Positions 27,934 to 35,895 are shown, counted from the stretch's first letter. The stretch is 39,227 nt of DNA from Nocardia sp. CC227C (GCF_030767025.1 NZ_JASITE010000030.1:1-39227); one strand, 5' to 3'. Translations and numbers: made by a program. The notes: generated by a model from the sequence alone, not told the origin.

Positions 27934-30042
27934 TTATCCGGCGGCCTCCCGTACTCGTGCGAATTCACCGGCCGCACGCCAGGATTCGCGTTCGGTCGCG
28001 AATGCCTCGGACTGCCGGGCACGGAAAGCCGCGATGGAATCGGCATTCTCGGCCAGGAACGCGCGATGGTCGGCGAGCCGGAACTCACCGTCGTCGGTGC
28101 GCAGTTCACCGCGTCCGGCCGCGAAATCCGCACGCAGGTCGAGTAGTTCCGCCGCCGAGACCGGATACCAGCGAATGCGGTCGAAGAACCGCAGCAGCCA
28201 GGGCTCCTCGCCGATGCCCGACGAGGCGTGATTCCACACCTGGGTGGTGCGGCCGACGAACTGGTAGCCGCCCGGCCCCTCCATGCCGTAGACGCACAGG
28301 TACGCACCGCCGATGCCGACGGCGTTCTCCGGTGTCCAGGTGCGGGCCGGGTTGTACTTGGTGGTGACCAGGCGGTGGCGCGGATCGGTCGGGGTGGCCA
28401 CGGGCGCGCCCAGATAGACGTCACCCAGACCGAGCACCAGGTACTCCGCCGCGAAGACCGTGTCGAAAACCTCGTCCACCGAGGCCAATCCGTTCATGCG
28501 GCGGATGAATTCGATATTCCACGGGCACCAGGGGGCGTCGGCGCGCACGCCGTGCGTGTACCGGGTGATGGCCTCGCGGGTGGCGGGATCGTCCCAGGAC
28601 AGCGGCATGTGCACGGTGCGGCTGGGCACCACGAGTTCCTCGGCGGCGGGCAGCGCCGTCTGCGCCTCGGCGAGCAGGTCCAGGAGCGCGGCCGCGGGCA
28701 GGCGGTCCGGGTCCGTGCGCACCTGGAGGGAGCGGACCCCGGGAGTCAGTTCGGTGATCCCGGGTTCGGCACGTGCGAGCAGGTGTTCGTGGAGCGCGTG
28801 CACCCGCGCCCGCAGACCGAGATCCAAGGTCATCTCGCCGTATTCGATGAGCACGCCGTCGTTTCCGGCGCGCCGGTAGGTGACGGCCGTGCCGTCCTCG
28901 GTCTCCCGCCGCGCCAGTACGCCGTCGTCGCCGTCGCCGCCGCCGGAGAGCACCATGGGCCAGTCGGCGCGGCGGTCCGGCCCGGTCGCGTGCAGTGAAG
29001 CGGCCCGATCCGCCCGCACCGGGACGAAGCGCACGGTGTCGCCCGGGGCGAGCTGACCCAGCTTCCAGCGGTCGGCGGCCACCACGGTCACCGGGCAGAC
29101 GAAGCCGCCCAGGCTCGGGCCGTCGGGGCCGAGCAGGATCGGGGTGTCGCCGGTGAAGTCGAGGGCGCCGACGGAATAGGCGGTGTCGTGGATATTCGAC
29201 GGATGCAGCCCGGCCTCGCCGCCGTCCAGGCGGGCCCACCGAGGTTGGGGGCCGACGAGGCGCACGCCGGTGCGGTCGGAGTTGAAATGCACCTCGTAGT
29301 CGGTGCCGAGGATGGTGTCGACATCGGCGCGGGTGAAGAATTCCGGCGCACCGTGCGGCCCCTCGGTGACCGCGAGCTCCCAGCGGTGGGTGAGCACCGG
29401 CTGCCGCTCGCCGGGCACGCCCGAGCTCACACGCCCGGTCGGTGCGCCGAAGGTGAGCACATCACCCGCCTCGAGCGCGCGGCCCCGCGGTCCGCCGAAC
29501 CTGCCGAGCGTGAACGTCGCACGGCTGCCCAGGTATTCGGGTGCCTCGATGCCGCCCGCGATGAGCAGATATCCGCGCATGCCCGGCCCGCGCACCGCAC
29601 CGACGTCCAGGACGCCCCCGGCGGGCACCAGAACGCTGCGCCACTGCCGGACCGGCCGACCGTTCACGGTCACCGGCACCGGTGCGCCGGTGACGCACAC
29701 CCAGGTCGGTGTGTCGAAGCGCAGTGCGGGCCCGCGGAGGGTGCACTCCAATCCGGCCGCGCCCTCGGGATTGCCCAGTGCCCGGTTGCCCAGGCGGAAC
29801 GACAGGTCGTCCATGGGCCCCGAGGGCGGTACGCCCACATGCCAGTAGCCCACCCGGCCCGGCCAGTCCTGCACCGTGGATTGCATGCCGGGGCGCAGCA
29901 CTGTCGCCGTACTCGCGCCGGACCGCGAATCCGGCTGCGCCGGTGCTGAATCCGCCGGGCCGCCGGGGTGCCCGGATGCCGTCGGCGCGGCCGTCTCGCG
30001 GGCCACCGCCGCGGCCGTCTCGCGGGCCACCGCCGCCGTCAT
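27934..30042 (-). CDS. Carboxyltransferase-only urea/guanidine carboxylase-like protein
   Basis: 702 residues. After a low-complexity leader (MTAAVARETA..., about 55 residues) comes the AHS2/KipA-type part (TVLRPGMQSTVQDWPGRVGY, GVPPSGPMDDLSFRLGNRAL). The AHS1/KipI-type part follows (DGVLIEYGEMTLDLGLRARV, EYLVLGLGDVYLGAPVA, HRLVTTKYNPARTWTPENAV, YGMEGPGGYQFVGRT). This AHS2-then-AHS1 order and these motifs are those of urea carboxylase and its guanidine-carboxylating relatives, which transfer CO2 from carboxybiotin. In the full enzymes (about 1200 residues) a biotin carboxylase precedes and a biotin carrier follows; both are absent, and the protein stops where the carrier would begin (ERESWRAAGEFARVREAAG). 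The ATG at 30042 overlaps the stop of the preceding DUF1989 gene (ATGA). A carboxylase alpha subunit could act in trans, or the gene is a relic. Confidence 0.88.
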   Translation of the reverse strand: MTAAVARETAAAVARETAAPTASGHPGGPADSAPAQPDSRSGASTATVLRPGMQSTVQDWPGRVGYWHVGVPPSGPMDDLSFRLGNRALGNPEGAAGLECTLRGPALRFDTPTWVCVTGAPVPVTVNGRPVRQWRSVLVPAGGVLDVGAVRGPGMRGYLLIAGGIEAPEYLGSRATFTLGRFGGPRGRALEAGDVLTFGAPTGRVSSGVPGERQPVLTHRWELAVTEGPHGAPEFFTRADVDTILGTDYEVHFNSDRTGVRLVGPQPRWARLDGGEAGLHPSNIHDTAYSVGALDFTGDTPILLGPDGPSLGGFVCPVTVVAADRWKLGQLAPGDTVRFVPVRADRAASLHATGPDRRADWPMVLSGGGDGDDGVLARRETEDGTAVTYRRAGNDGVLIEYGEMTLDLGLRARVHALHEHLLARAEPGITELTPGVRSLQVRTDPDRLPAAALLDLLAEAQTALPAAEELVVPSRTVHMPLSWDDPATREAITRYTHGVRADAPWCPWNIEFIRRMNGLASVDEVFDTVFAAEYLVLGLGDVYLGAPVATPTDPRHRLVTTKYNPARTWTPENAVGIGGAYLCVYGMEGPGGYQFVGRTTQVWNHASSGIGEEPWLLRFFDRIRWYPVSAAELLDLRADFAAGRGELRTDDGEFRLADHRAFLAENADSIAAFRARQSEAFATERESWRAAGEFARVREAAG
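29987..30034. repeat. 24-bp tandem duplication at the start of the carboxyltransferase gene
   Basis: GCGGCCGTCTCGCGGGCCAC plus CGCC occurs twice in succession (29987-30010 and 30011-30034), encoding AVARETAA twice on the minus strand. The two copies look identical, so the event is recent. The frame is kept. Confidence 0.9.
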
Positions 30043-30656
30043 CGGCTCACCACCATGCGCACCGGGGTGGGATCGAATCCATTGCAGGGGTTGTTGATCT
30101 GCGGGCAGTTCGAGACCAGCACCAGGGTGTCGAGCTCGGCGCGCAGGCTGATCTTCTTGCCCGGCGCGGAGCGCCCGTCCACGATGCCCAGCGTGCCGTC
30201 GGGCTCCACCGGAACGTTCATGAACCAGTTGATATTCGAGACCAGGTCGCGCTTGCCCAGGCCCCACTTCATGCCCTCGGCGAGGAAGTTCTCCACGCAG
30301 GCGTGCTGGTGGCGGGTGTGGTGGCCGTAGCGCAGGGTATTGGACTCCTGCGAGCAGGCGCCCGCCACCGTATCGTGATTGCCCACCTCGTCGGCGACCA
30401 CGGTCATGAGCGTGGTGCCGGAATCGGTGCGCAGGGCGCTGCCGGTGGTGAGGAAGATATTCCGCTGGGCGACGATGGTCGCCTGTGCGCTGTAGCGCTC
30501 GCTGTGATCGGCCGCCGAGTAGAGCAGGCAGTCGACCGCCTGATTGCCGTGCAGATCGATGATGTCGAGCCGCTCGCCCGCGCGTACCACCGTGGACCAG
30601 CCGACGCGGGCGGGCACGGTCTCGTCCAGGACGATGGTGCGTTCGAGGATGCTCAT
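30039..30656 (-). CDS. DUF1989 urea-carboxylase-associated protein, small paralogue
   Basis: 205-residue member of the urea-carboxylase-associated (UAAP, DUF1989) family. Visible family features: GWSTVVRAGERLDIIDLHGNQAVDCLLY, SERYSAQATIVAQRNIFLTTG, VVADEVGNHDTVAGACSQESN, HHTRHQHACVENF and the closing LRAELDTLVLVSNCPQINNPC. Paired DUF1989 proteins have been shown elsewhere to form carboxyguanidine deiminase, which acts between guanidine carboxylase and allophanate hydrolase; that function is inferred here from family and neighbours. The ATG at 30656 has AAAGGA about 6 nt upstream. The stop overlaps the carboxyltransferase start (ATGA), so the two are coupled; the larger paralogue ends 70 nt upstream. 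The conserved His and Cys residues look intact. Confidence 0.9.
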   Translation of the reverse strand: MSILERTIVLDETVPARVGWSTVVRAGERLDIIDLHGNQAVDCLLYSAADHSERYSAQATIVAQRNIFLTTGSALRTDSGTTLMTVVADEVGNHDTVAGACSQESNTLRYGHHTRHQHACVENFLAEGMKWGLGKRDLVSNINWFMNVPVEPDGTLGIVDGRSAPGKKISLRAELDTLVLVSNCPQINNPCNGFDPTPVRMVVSR

Positions 30657-30726
30657 GCGGTGTCCTTTCGCACATGATCGGGGCGCTGCGCGGTCGCACC
30701 GCGCCGGTGTTCGCGGGCCCGGCCGC

Positions 30727-31479
30727 TCACGCGATCGCCTCCAGCGGGTGCATGGCGCGCCAAGCGGTTTCGGTGTTCTCCACCGCGCGCCGGTATTCCG
30801 GATCGGTGTTGTGGACGCGGGGCAGCTCGCCGGGGGCCGACCAGGCGACGACATCCAGGGCGGTGACCGGGGTGTCGTCCAGCGGATGTGCGGCATCGGC
30901 GATCAGCACGGTGACCGGCAGGTGGACGAGCAGGTCGACGGCCGCGCCCGCGCCCGCGTTGCCGGTGGGGGTCAACGCGCCGTCGGCCGCCACCCGCGCG
31001 CCCCGGAAGAACGACACCGTGGGGCCGATATCGCGCGGGGACAGGCCGTGCTTGGCGGCGGCCAGGCGCAGTAGCTGCCGGGCTTCGGAATTCGGCCCGC
31101 ACAGTGTGTCGTGGTGACCCGAGCTGTCGGCCACGACCGTCGCCAGGATTCGCCCCTGATCCGAGAGCAGCGGATGTCCCGGACCCAGGTACGCCTGCCA
31201 TGGCACCTTCACGGTGTCCGCCACATTCAGTCGCTCCCACGGCGATTCGGCGCGCAGCAGGAACAGATGGGCGCAGGCCGCGCCGACCGGGTCGGTCAGT
31301 CGCAGGCGGGTGCCCCTGCCGAGCACCGCATTCGCGTAGCCGCCCGGTGGGATACGCGTGGCGAAGGTGACTTTCGCGTCGTCGATTCCTTCCGGCAGGT
31401 CGGGCCCGGCCGTGTCCGCGCTCGCCGCCTGCGATCTGGCGTGTGCCCGTGCCTCGGTGGTGGATGCGGTGCCTGTCAT
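30727..31479 (-). CDS. DUF1989 urea-carboxylase-associated protein, large paralogue
   Basis: 250-residue DUF1989 protein, the expected partner of the smaller paralogue. Family features: IPPGGYANAVLGRGTRLRLTD, AHLFLLRAESPWERLNVADTVK, ATVVADSSGHHDTLCGPNSEA, HGLSPRDIGPTVSFFRG and the last third ending TPVTALDVVAWSAP. The N-terminal 35 residues (TASTTEARAHARSQAASADT...) are Ala/Thr-rich and poorly conserved. The ATG at 31479 has AAGGAG 7 nt upstream. Together with the smaller protein it would form the heteromeric carboxyguanidine deiminase known from guanidine users; whether the substrate here is carboxyguanidine or a urea-like compound is not decided by sequence. Which paralogue carries the label UAAP1 or UAAP2 I cannot say with certainty. 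It shares an operon with the symporter upstream. Confidence 0.88.
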   Translation of the reverse strand: MTGTASTTEARAHARSQAASADTAGPDLPEGIDDAKVTFATRIPPGGYANAVLGRGTRLRLTDPVGAACAHLFLLRAESPWERLNVADTVKVPWQAYLGPGHPLLSDQGRILATVVADSSGHHDTLCGPNSEARQLLRLAAAKHGLSPRDIGPTVSFFRGARVAADGALTPTGNAGAGAAVDLLVHLPVTVLIADAAHPLDDTPVTALDVVAWSAPGELPRVHNTDPEYRRAVENTETAWRAMHPLEAIA

Positions 31480-31509
31480 ATCGGCTCCTTCGCGGGTCGG
31501 GATGGGAAA

Positions 31510-31605
31510 TCAGGTGGTGCGGACGAGCAGCCGTTCCAGTGGTGCGGTGACGGCGAGGGCGGGGCGGCCCGGCATGGCGCTGCCCGGCGCGGTCGCGCGC
31601 GTCAT
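31510..31605 (-). CDS. 31-residue ORF coupled to the symporter gene
   Basis: Short ORF starting MTRATAPGSAMPGRPALAV. Its ATG (31605-31603) overlaps the symporter stop as ATGA, the same coupling used between the DUF1989 gene and the carboxyltransferase gene further down. 28 of 31 codons end in G or C, as in real genes of this DNA, although the background is also GC-rich. It has no membrane segment and no recognised domain. It could be a small accessory protein, a coupling device that carries ribosomes toward the next ribosome site 28 nt beyond its stop, or a chance frame. It was not matched to any family. Confidence 0.4.
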   Translation of the reverse strand: MTRATAPGSAMPGRPALAVTAPLERLLVRTT

Positions 31606-33134
31606 GTCGTCGGCACCGAGGCGGACCGCGCGCCCGCGTCCGCCGCGACCGGTGGCGCGTCCGCCACCCGCGGGTCGGTCGGATGCGGTGCGGTCGCCGC
31701 GGGCACCGGCTCCCGGCGGGCCGGGAAGACCACCAGGGCCACCAGGAAGGTCACCACTGCCGCCAGGAAGGCGATGAAGGTCGGCCACCCGTCGAAACTC
31801 GCGGTGATGAGGCCGTTGTCGATATGCCACAGCGTGTTATCCGCGCCGTACACGGTCGGGGTGAGCACGAACAGCACCAGCCGGGTGCCGAGGCCCACGA
31901 TGATGGACGCGGCCGCCGCCGCGCTGCTCACCCGGTCGGTGATGTGCGCCGCCACGAACGGCACGATCAGTCCGGCCAGCATGAGATCGAAGGCCAGCGT
32001 CAGCAGAATGCCGGTCTGCGGCACCTGCACCGCGAACAGCACCGCCACCGCGACCACCGGGATCATGGTGAAGCGCACGTGCCGCAGCAGGGTGTCGTGT
32101 CCGGCCGCGTCGGTGGCCCGGCGTCGACCGGCCACATTGCGGGTGGCGACCGAGGCCGTGCCCAGGATCGCTCCGTTCGCGGTCGAGCAGGAGGCCGCGA
32201 CAATGGCCGACAGCACCAGGATGGCGAGTCCGGCCGGAGCCTGATCGGCCAGCAGGCGCAGCAGGACCGGTCCGTCACCGTCGCCGACCACACCCGAGAT
32301 GGACAGGGCCACAATGGCGTACGGCACGCCGACGATGGCGGTGCCCGCGGCCGCGACGAAGCAGGCGCGGCGGGCGATCTGCGGTGACCGCGCCGAGAAG
32401 ATGCGCTGCATGAAGTCGATGGCGACGATATCGCCGATGCCCAGCGAGATCAGGGTCGCCCAGTTGATCGGCGCACCTTCGGAGGTATTCGTCAGCTGGC
32501 CGAAATCGAAGGGGCCCATGCCCTCCGGAATGGTGATGCCCATGGTGGAGCCGACCCAGATCAGCAGGGCCAGCGAGCCGATCACGGTGATCAGCATCTG
32601 CGCCAGCGCGGTGTAGGCGTCGCTGAACATGCCGCCGACCACGGTGTAGGACAGCACGATGGTCACGATGAGCAGCACGCCCGCGGTGTAGGGGATGCCG
32701 AGGAACCGCTCGAAGATGTAGCCGCCCGCCACCAGGTTGCCCGCCAGCAGAATGCAGAAGCTGAAGATCATCAGCAGTGACGAGGTCAACTCGATGCCGC
32801 GGCCGTACTTGATGCGGAAGAAGTCGGGCAGGGTGAGCAGGCCCATGCGGTTCATCGGTGCGGCGAAGAAGATGCCGGTGATGAGCAGGCACAGCCCCAG
32901 ACCCAGTGGCAGCGAGGCTCCGGCCCAGAAGCCCAGGGAACTCGTGAGGTCGGTATTGCCAAGGGTCGCATTGGAATCGACGGCCTGGCCCATCAGGCCC
33001 GCCGCCACCAGGGGTAGCGCCAGGGAGCGTCCGGCGACCAGGAAGTTGGTGCTGTCGCCGTCCACCTTGCGGGCCACGAACAGGCCGATGGCGATGACGG
33101 CGACCACGCTGATCGCGATACCGGTGACGATCAT
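31602..33134 (-). CDS. Sodium/solute symporter (SSS family)
   Basis: 510-residue inner-membrane transporter with about 13 hydrophobic helices. It has the LeuT-fold layout of the SSS family: short N-terminal helix, then NFLVAGRSLALPLVAAGLMGQAVDSNATLGNT, which holds the unwound first core helix, and GIGDIVAIDFMQRIFSARSPQIARRAC, a typical SSS loop. It should take up a small solute with sodium. Placement as first gene of the operon suggests guanidine, urea or a related nitrogen compound. The ATG at 33134 follows GAGGGAG by 6 nt. The last 40 residues are Pro/Ala-rich and probably cytoplasmic. The gene is divergent from a TetR regulator, with a 20-bp palindrome in the 239-bp gap. I looked for a guanidine riboswitch in this leader and saw no clear ykkC-type core. 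Confidence 0.9.
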   Translation of the reverse strand: MIVTGIAISVVAVIAIGLFVARKVDGDSTNFLVAGRSLALPLVAAGLMGQAVDSNATLGNTDLTSSLGFWAGASLPLGLGLCLLITGIFFAAPMNRMGLLTLPDFFRIKYGRGIELTSSLLMIFSFCILLAGNLVAGGYIFERFLGIPYTAGVLLIVTIVLSYTVVGGMFSDAYTALAQMLITVIGSLALLIWVGSTMGITIPEGMGPFDFGQLTNTSEGAPINWATLISLGIGDIVAIDFMQRIFSARSPQIARRACFVAAAGTAIVGVPYAIVALSISGVVGDGDGPVLLRLLADQAPAGLAILVLSAIVAASCSTANGAILGTASVATRNVAGRRRATDAAGHDTLLRHVRFTMIPVVAVAVLFAVQVPQTGILLTLAFDLMLAGLIVPFVAAHITDRVSSAAAAASIIVGLGTRLVLFVLTPTVYGADNTLWHIDNGLITASFDGWPTFIAFLAAVVTFLVALVVFPARREPVPAATAPHPTDPRVADAPPVAADAGARSASVPTT

Positions 33135-33320
33135 GCGCGGCTCCCTCTGGCGGGTGCGGCACAGGACGGGGTGGGTGGCTCTGGGAGCGATCGGGCGGCC
33201 ATCGGCGGTCCTTCATCGAGGCGAATACCTATCGGCTGAAAGTTTTCGCCGCGCGATGGCATCGGTGGTGACGGCGGTGTATCCGTCTCGTGGCCGTCGG
33301 TAACTTCTGCGTTGCCTGTA

Positions 33321-33340
33321 TTTCTGTCGAATGACAGAAA
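33321..33340. promoter_or_regulatory. Palindromic operator, probably for the TetR protein
   Basis: TTTCTGTC-GAAT-GACAGAAA is a perfect 8-bp inverted repeat with a 4-bp centre, sitting between the divergent TetR and symporter genes. A further half-site, GACAGAAT, lies at 33378-33385 at the very start of the TetR gene. The AT-rich palindrome stands out against the local composition and has the size of TetR-family sites. Confidence 0.6.
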
Positions 33341-33373
33341 ACTCTCACCTCGTGAAATGGGCTAGGAGTCCGG

Positions 33374-34048
33374 GTGCGACAGAATGAAGTCGTGACCAAT
33401 ATCGGACCCGGGCGTCCCCGCCTCGAGCCCCGCCGCCGCCAGGGCACGACTCCGCGCGCCGAGATCCTCGACGCCGCCGCCGAGCTGTTCACCACCAATG
33501 GCTACGGCAGCACCTCGACCAGGGGGATCGCCGATGCGGTCGGGGTCAGGCAGGCGTCGCTGTACCACCACTTCGCCGCCAAGGACGACATCCTGGACGC
33601 ACTGCTGGCCGAAACCATCACGGCGGCATTGGAACTCGCGGAGCGGCTGGCGCAGCGGCCGGAGCCCGCCGTGGTGCGGCTGTACGCGCTGGCCTGGCTC
33701 GACGTGCGACAGCTGTGCGCGGCCCGGTGGAATCTGGGGGCGCTGTACCTGCTGCCGGAGCTGCGGTCGCAGCGGTTCGCGGCCTTCCGGGAACGCCGCG
33801 ACGAGCTGCGCCGCCACTACGAGGCACTGGCGGCGCAGGTGGTGTCGGAATCGGGCGACGCCGTGCCCGGCAGCGAACTGCTGCCCTTCCGGCTCGTCGA
33901 ATCGGTCATCAACATCCGCTCCGACGAGGGGGCGTCGCCCGCCTACGCCGAGCGGCTGATCCCCGACGCCATCCTGCACCTGCTGGGCTGGCACGGCGAC
34001 GCCGACGAGGTCCGCGTCGCCGCCATCGGACTGGTCGAGCAGTCCTGA
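33374..34048 (+). CDS. TetR/AcrR-family transcriptional regulator
   Basis: 224-residue repressor-type protein. The N-terminal HTH is clear: PRAEILDAAAELFTTNGYGS, then TSTRGIADAVGVRQASLYHHFAAKDDILDALL (about residues 27-80). The C-terminal helical domain is of the diverse ligand-binding kind. The GTG at 33374 has AGGAG 5 nt upstream; a GTG at 33392 is an alternative that would drop six residues. It is divergent from the symporter-DUF1989-carboxyltransferase operon, with a palindrome between, so it probably represses that operon and itself and responds to a nitrogen compound. Its stop lies within a palindrome shared with the stop of the opposing TerD gene. Confidence 0.92.
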   Translation: MRQNEVVTNIGPGRPRLEPRRRQGTTPRAEILDAAAELFTTNGYGSTSTRGIADAVGVRQASLYHHFAAKDDILDALLAETITAALELAERLAQRPEPAVVRLYALAWLDVRQLCAARWNLGALYLLPELRSQRFAAFRERRDELRRHYEALAAQVVSESGDAVPGSELLPFRLVESVINIRSDEGASPAYAERLIPDAILHLLGWHGDADEVRVAAIGLVEQS

Positions 34049-34057
34049 GTCAGGACT
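34041..34057. terminator. Palindrome carrying both convergent stop codons
   Basis: AGTCCTGA-G-TCAGGACT is a perfect inverted repeat. The TGA of the TetR gene is 34046-34048, and the TGA of the TerD gene on the other strand is 34052-34050, so one 17-bp element ends both reading frames. It may also serve as a short bidirectional terminator, although the stem is weak once a real loop is allowed. Confidence 0.5.
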
Positions 34058-35738
34058 TGCCCTTGGAGGTGCCCCACTTGAGCTCCCAGCGGTATGCCTG
34101 ATCCACCGCCAGCTTGCCCCAGTACTTGCGGCCCTGCGGCGGACGCACGAAGACGCCCTCGCGGCGAACCACCAACTCGCCGTTGACGTTCTCGATCAGG
34201 GCGAGCACCATTTCGCGGGAGTCGTCCACGCAGCCGTCCACCGTCATCTCGATGGGCGGGGAGCCCGCCGGGTAGAGGGTGGCGGTGGCGTGCACGCCGC
34301 GGAAGTCGTTCGCACCCTCGTAGAGCGAGGCGAACACCAGGATGCGGCGGAACTGGGCGGTGTGGTCGAGATTGATGGACAGGTTCTCGCCACCGGCGCT
34401 GGCGCCGCTGCGATCGTCCTGATCCAGTTCGATGAACGGTGCGCGGTGCAGGTTGCCCATGGTGTCGAGCGGGCTGATGCAGCCCTTGGAACCGTCGGTG
34501 AGCTCCCAGAAGCAGCACAGGTCCAGATCCAGGCCGCCGCTGCCGCCGCGACGGCGGCCGAACAGGCCGGTCGGCGCGTTCGGGACGGTCCAGTTCAGAT
34601 TCACCCGCATCACACCGGAATTCGCGCCCTGCTTGGTGAGCGAGACCGCCGGAGCTTCCTTGGTCAACGAGATCTTGCCCAGATCGACCGGCGGCGCGGG
34701 CGCGGGCTGGCCCGAAGGCTGTTGGTACTGACCGGGATTCGGCGGCGGGTACTGGCCGGGCGGGGCAGGGTAGCCCCGCGGGCCGGTCTGGTGCTGGCCC
34801 GGTGGTACGGGGTGGCCGGGAGGTACGGGGTGGCCCGGCTGGCCGGGAGGCATGGGGTAGCCCTGCGGGCCGGACTGATGGTGCCCCGGTGGCATGGGGT
34901 AGCCGGTCTGACCGGGCGGCGGATAGCCGGGCGTGGTCTGGCCGGGTTGGCCGTGCGGGTCGGAGGGGTAGCCCGGTGGCGGTGGCGGGTACTGCTGGCC
35001 GTGGCCGGGCGGCGGGGGGTACTGCTGGCCCGGCGGTACCGGCTGCTGGCCGGGCGGCGGGTAGCCCGGTGTCGCGGCGGGCGTAAACGGCTGGGGCGGT
35101 GGGGTGTTGAACTGGTCCTGCTGCGGGGGCGGGCCGGACCGGGATGGCGGAGTCGGTTGCGGCGGCGCGGGGGTCGGTTGCGGCTGCGCCGGGGCCGGTT
35201 GCGGGTGCGCCGGGGCATCGTCGACGGAGATGCCGAAATCCGTTGCCAGACCGGCGAGTCCGGACGAATAGCCCTGTCCGACCGCGCGGAACTTCCACGC
35301 GCCCTGGCGGCGGTACAGCTCGCCGAGCACGAAGGCCGTCTCGGACGTGGCGTCGGCGCTGTCGAAACGGGCCACCTCCGCACCGGAATCGGCGTCCACC
35401 ACCCGCACGTGCAGGCCGCGCAGCTGGGAGAAGGTGCCCCCGTCGGAGGAGGCGGCGATCACGATCTTCTCGATCTGCGCCTCCACCTGGGTCAGCCGCA
35501 CCGAGAGCACATCGGTGACCTGCGGGCCCTGCTGCTTGCCCTCGTGGCTGACCGCCCCCGACGGATGCTGCCGCTGGTTGTAGAACACGAAATCGGCATC
35601 GGAGCGCACCTTGCCCGATGGCATCAGGAGCAGGGCCGACGCGTCGGCATCCGGTACCCCGGGACCCGACTGCCACCCCAACTCCACGCGGACCGCGGAA
35701 CTCGGCACCGGAACATTGGCGCCCTTCATCATCGACAC
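34050..35738 (-). CDS. Double TerD-domain protein with Pro/Gly-rich linker
   Basis: 562 residues. The N-terminal TerD domain (to about residue 170) shows VRVELGWQSGPGVPDADASALLL, SDADFVFYNQ, then RFDSADATSETAFVLGELYRR and WKFRAVGQGYSSGL. A linker of about 190 residues follows, with repeated GYPPPGQ, QQYPPPPG and GYPMPPGH. The C-terminal TerD/TerA-like domain (NLNWTVPNAP, DLDLCCFWELTDGSKG, RILVFASLYEGANDFRGVHATATLYP) closes the protein. TerD domains bind calcium through acidic clusters, which are visible here (DADA, DLDLCC), and belong to tellurite and stress-response systems; the exact role here is unknown. The GTG at 35738 is 7 nt after a TACGTT -10 box, implying a leaderless transcript; the ATG at 35732 is the alternative. 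No signal peptide. Confidence 0.88.
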   Translation of the reverse strand: MSMMKGANVPVPSSAVRVELGWQSGPGVPDADASALLLMPSGKVRSDADFVFYNQRQHPSGAVSHEGKQQGPQVTDVLSVRLTQVEAQIEKIVIAASSDGGTFSQLRGLHVRVVDADSGAEVARFDSADATSETAFVLGELYRRQGAWKFRAVGQGYSSGLAGLATDFGISVDDAPAHPQPAPAQPQPTPAPPQPTPPSRSGPPPQQDQFNTPPPQPFTPAATPGYPPPGQQPVPPGQQYPPPPGHGQQYPPPPPGYPSDPHGQPGQTTPGYPPPGQTGYPMPPGHHQSGPQGYPMPPGQPGHPVPPGHPVPPGQHQTGPRGYPAPPGQYPPPNPGQYQQPSGQPAPAPPVDLGKISLTKEAPAVSLTKQGANSGVMRVNLNWTVPNAPTGLFGRRRGGSGGLDLDLCCFWELTDGSKGCISPLDTMGNLHRAPFIELDQDDRSGASAGGENLSINLDHTAQFRRILVFASLYEGANDFRGVHATATLYPAGSPPIEMTVDGCVDDSREMVLALIENVNGELVVRREGVFVRPPQGRKYWGKLAVDQAYRWELKWGTSKGKS

Positions 35739-35745
35739 GTCTCTC

Positions 35746-35751
35746 AACGTA
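35746..35751 (-). promoter_or_regulatory. -10 box for leaderless TerD transcript
   Basis: On the minus strand TACGTT (TANNNT) is followed by exactly 7 nt and then GTG (35738-35736). Confidence 0.55.
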
Positions 35752-35895
35752 TCCGATCGACCGGTGCGCTGTCCCTGGAGAAGTCGAGCGCAACCGTCCG
35801 GCACCCTTCCGACCCGTCGGTGGGTGTTCTGGCAAATGCACAGCACGGATCAGTCGGTATCGCTATCAAAGCTCTTTAATGGGACTTTTCGCCGC

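Noticed and set aside
27981..30042. 5-oxoprolinase subunits PxpB/PxpC fused in one gene
   Set aside because: The AHS2-then-AHS1 order, the TKYNPARTWTPENAV-type motifs and the two DUF1989 neighbours fit urea/guanidine carboxylase rather than PxpBC.
33135..33373. Guanidine-I (ykkC) riboswitch in the symporter leader
   Set aside because: I compared the minus-strand leader with the conserved ykkC core by eye and found no matching set of helices and loops; only the TTTCTGTC/GACAGAAA palindrome stands out. A covariance-model search would settle it.
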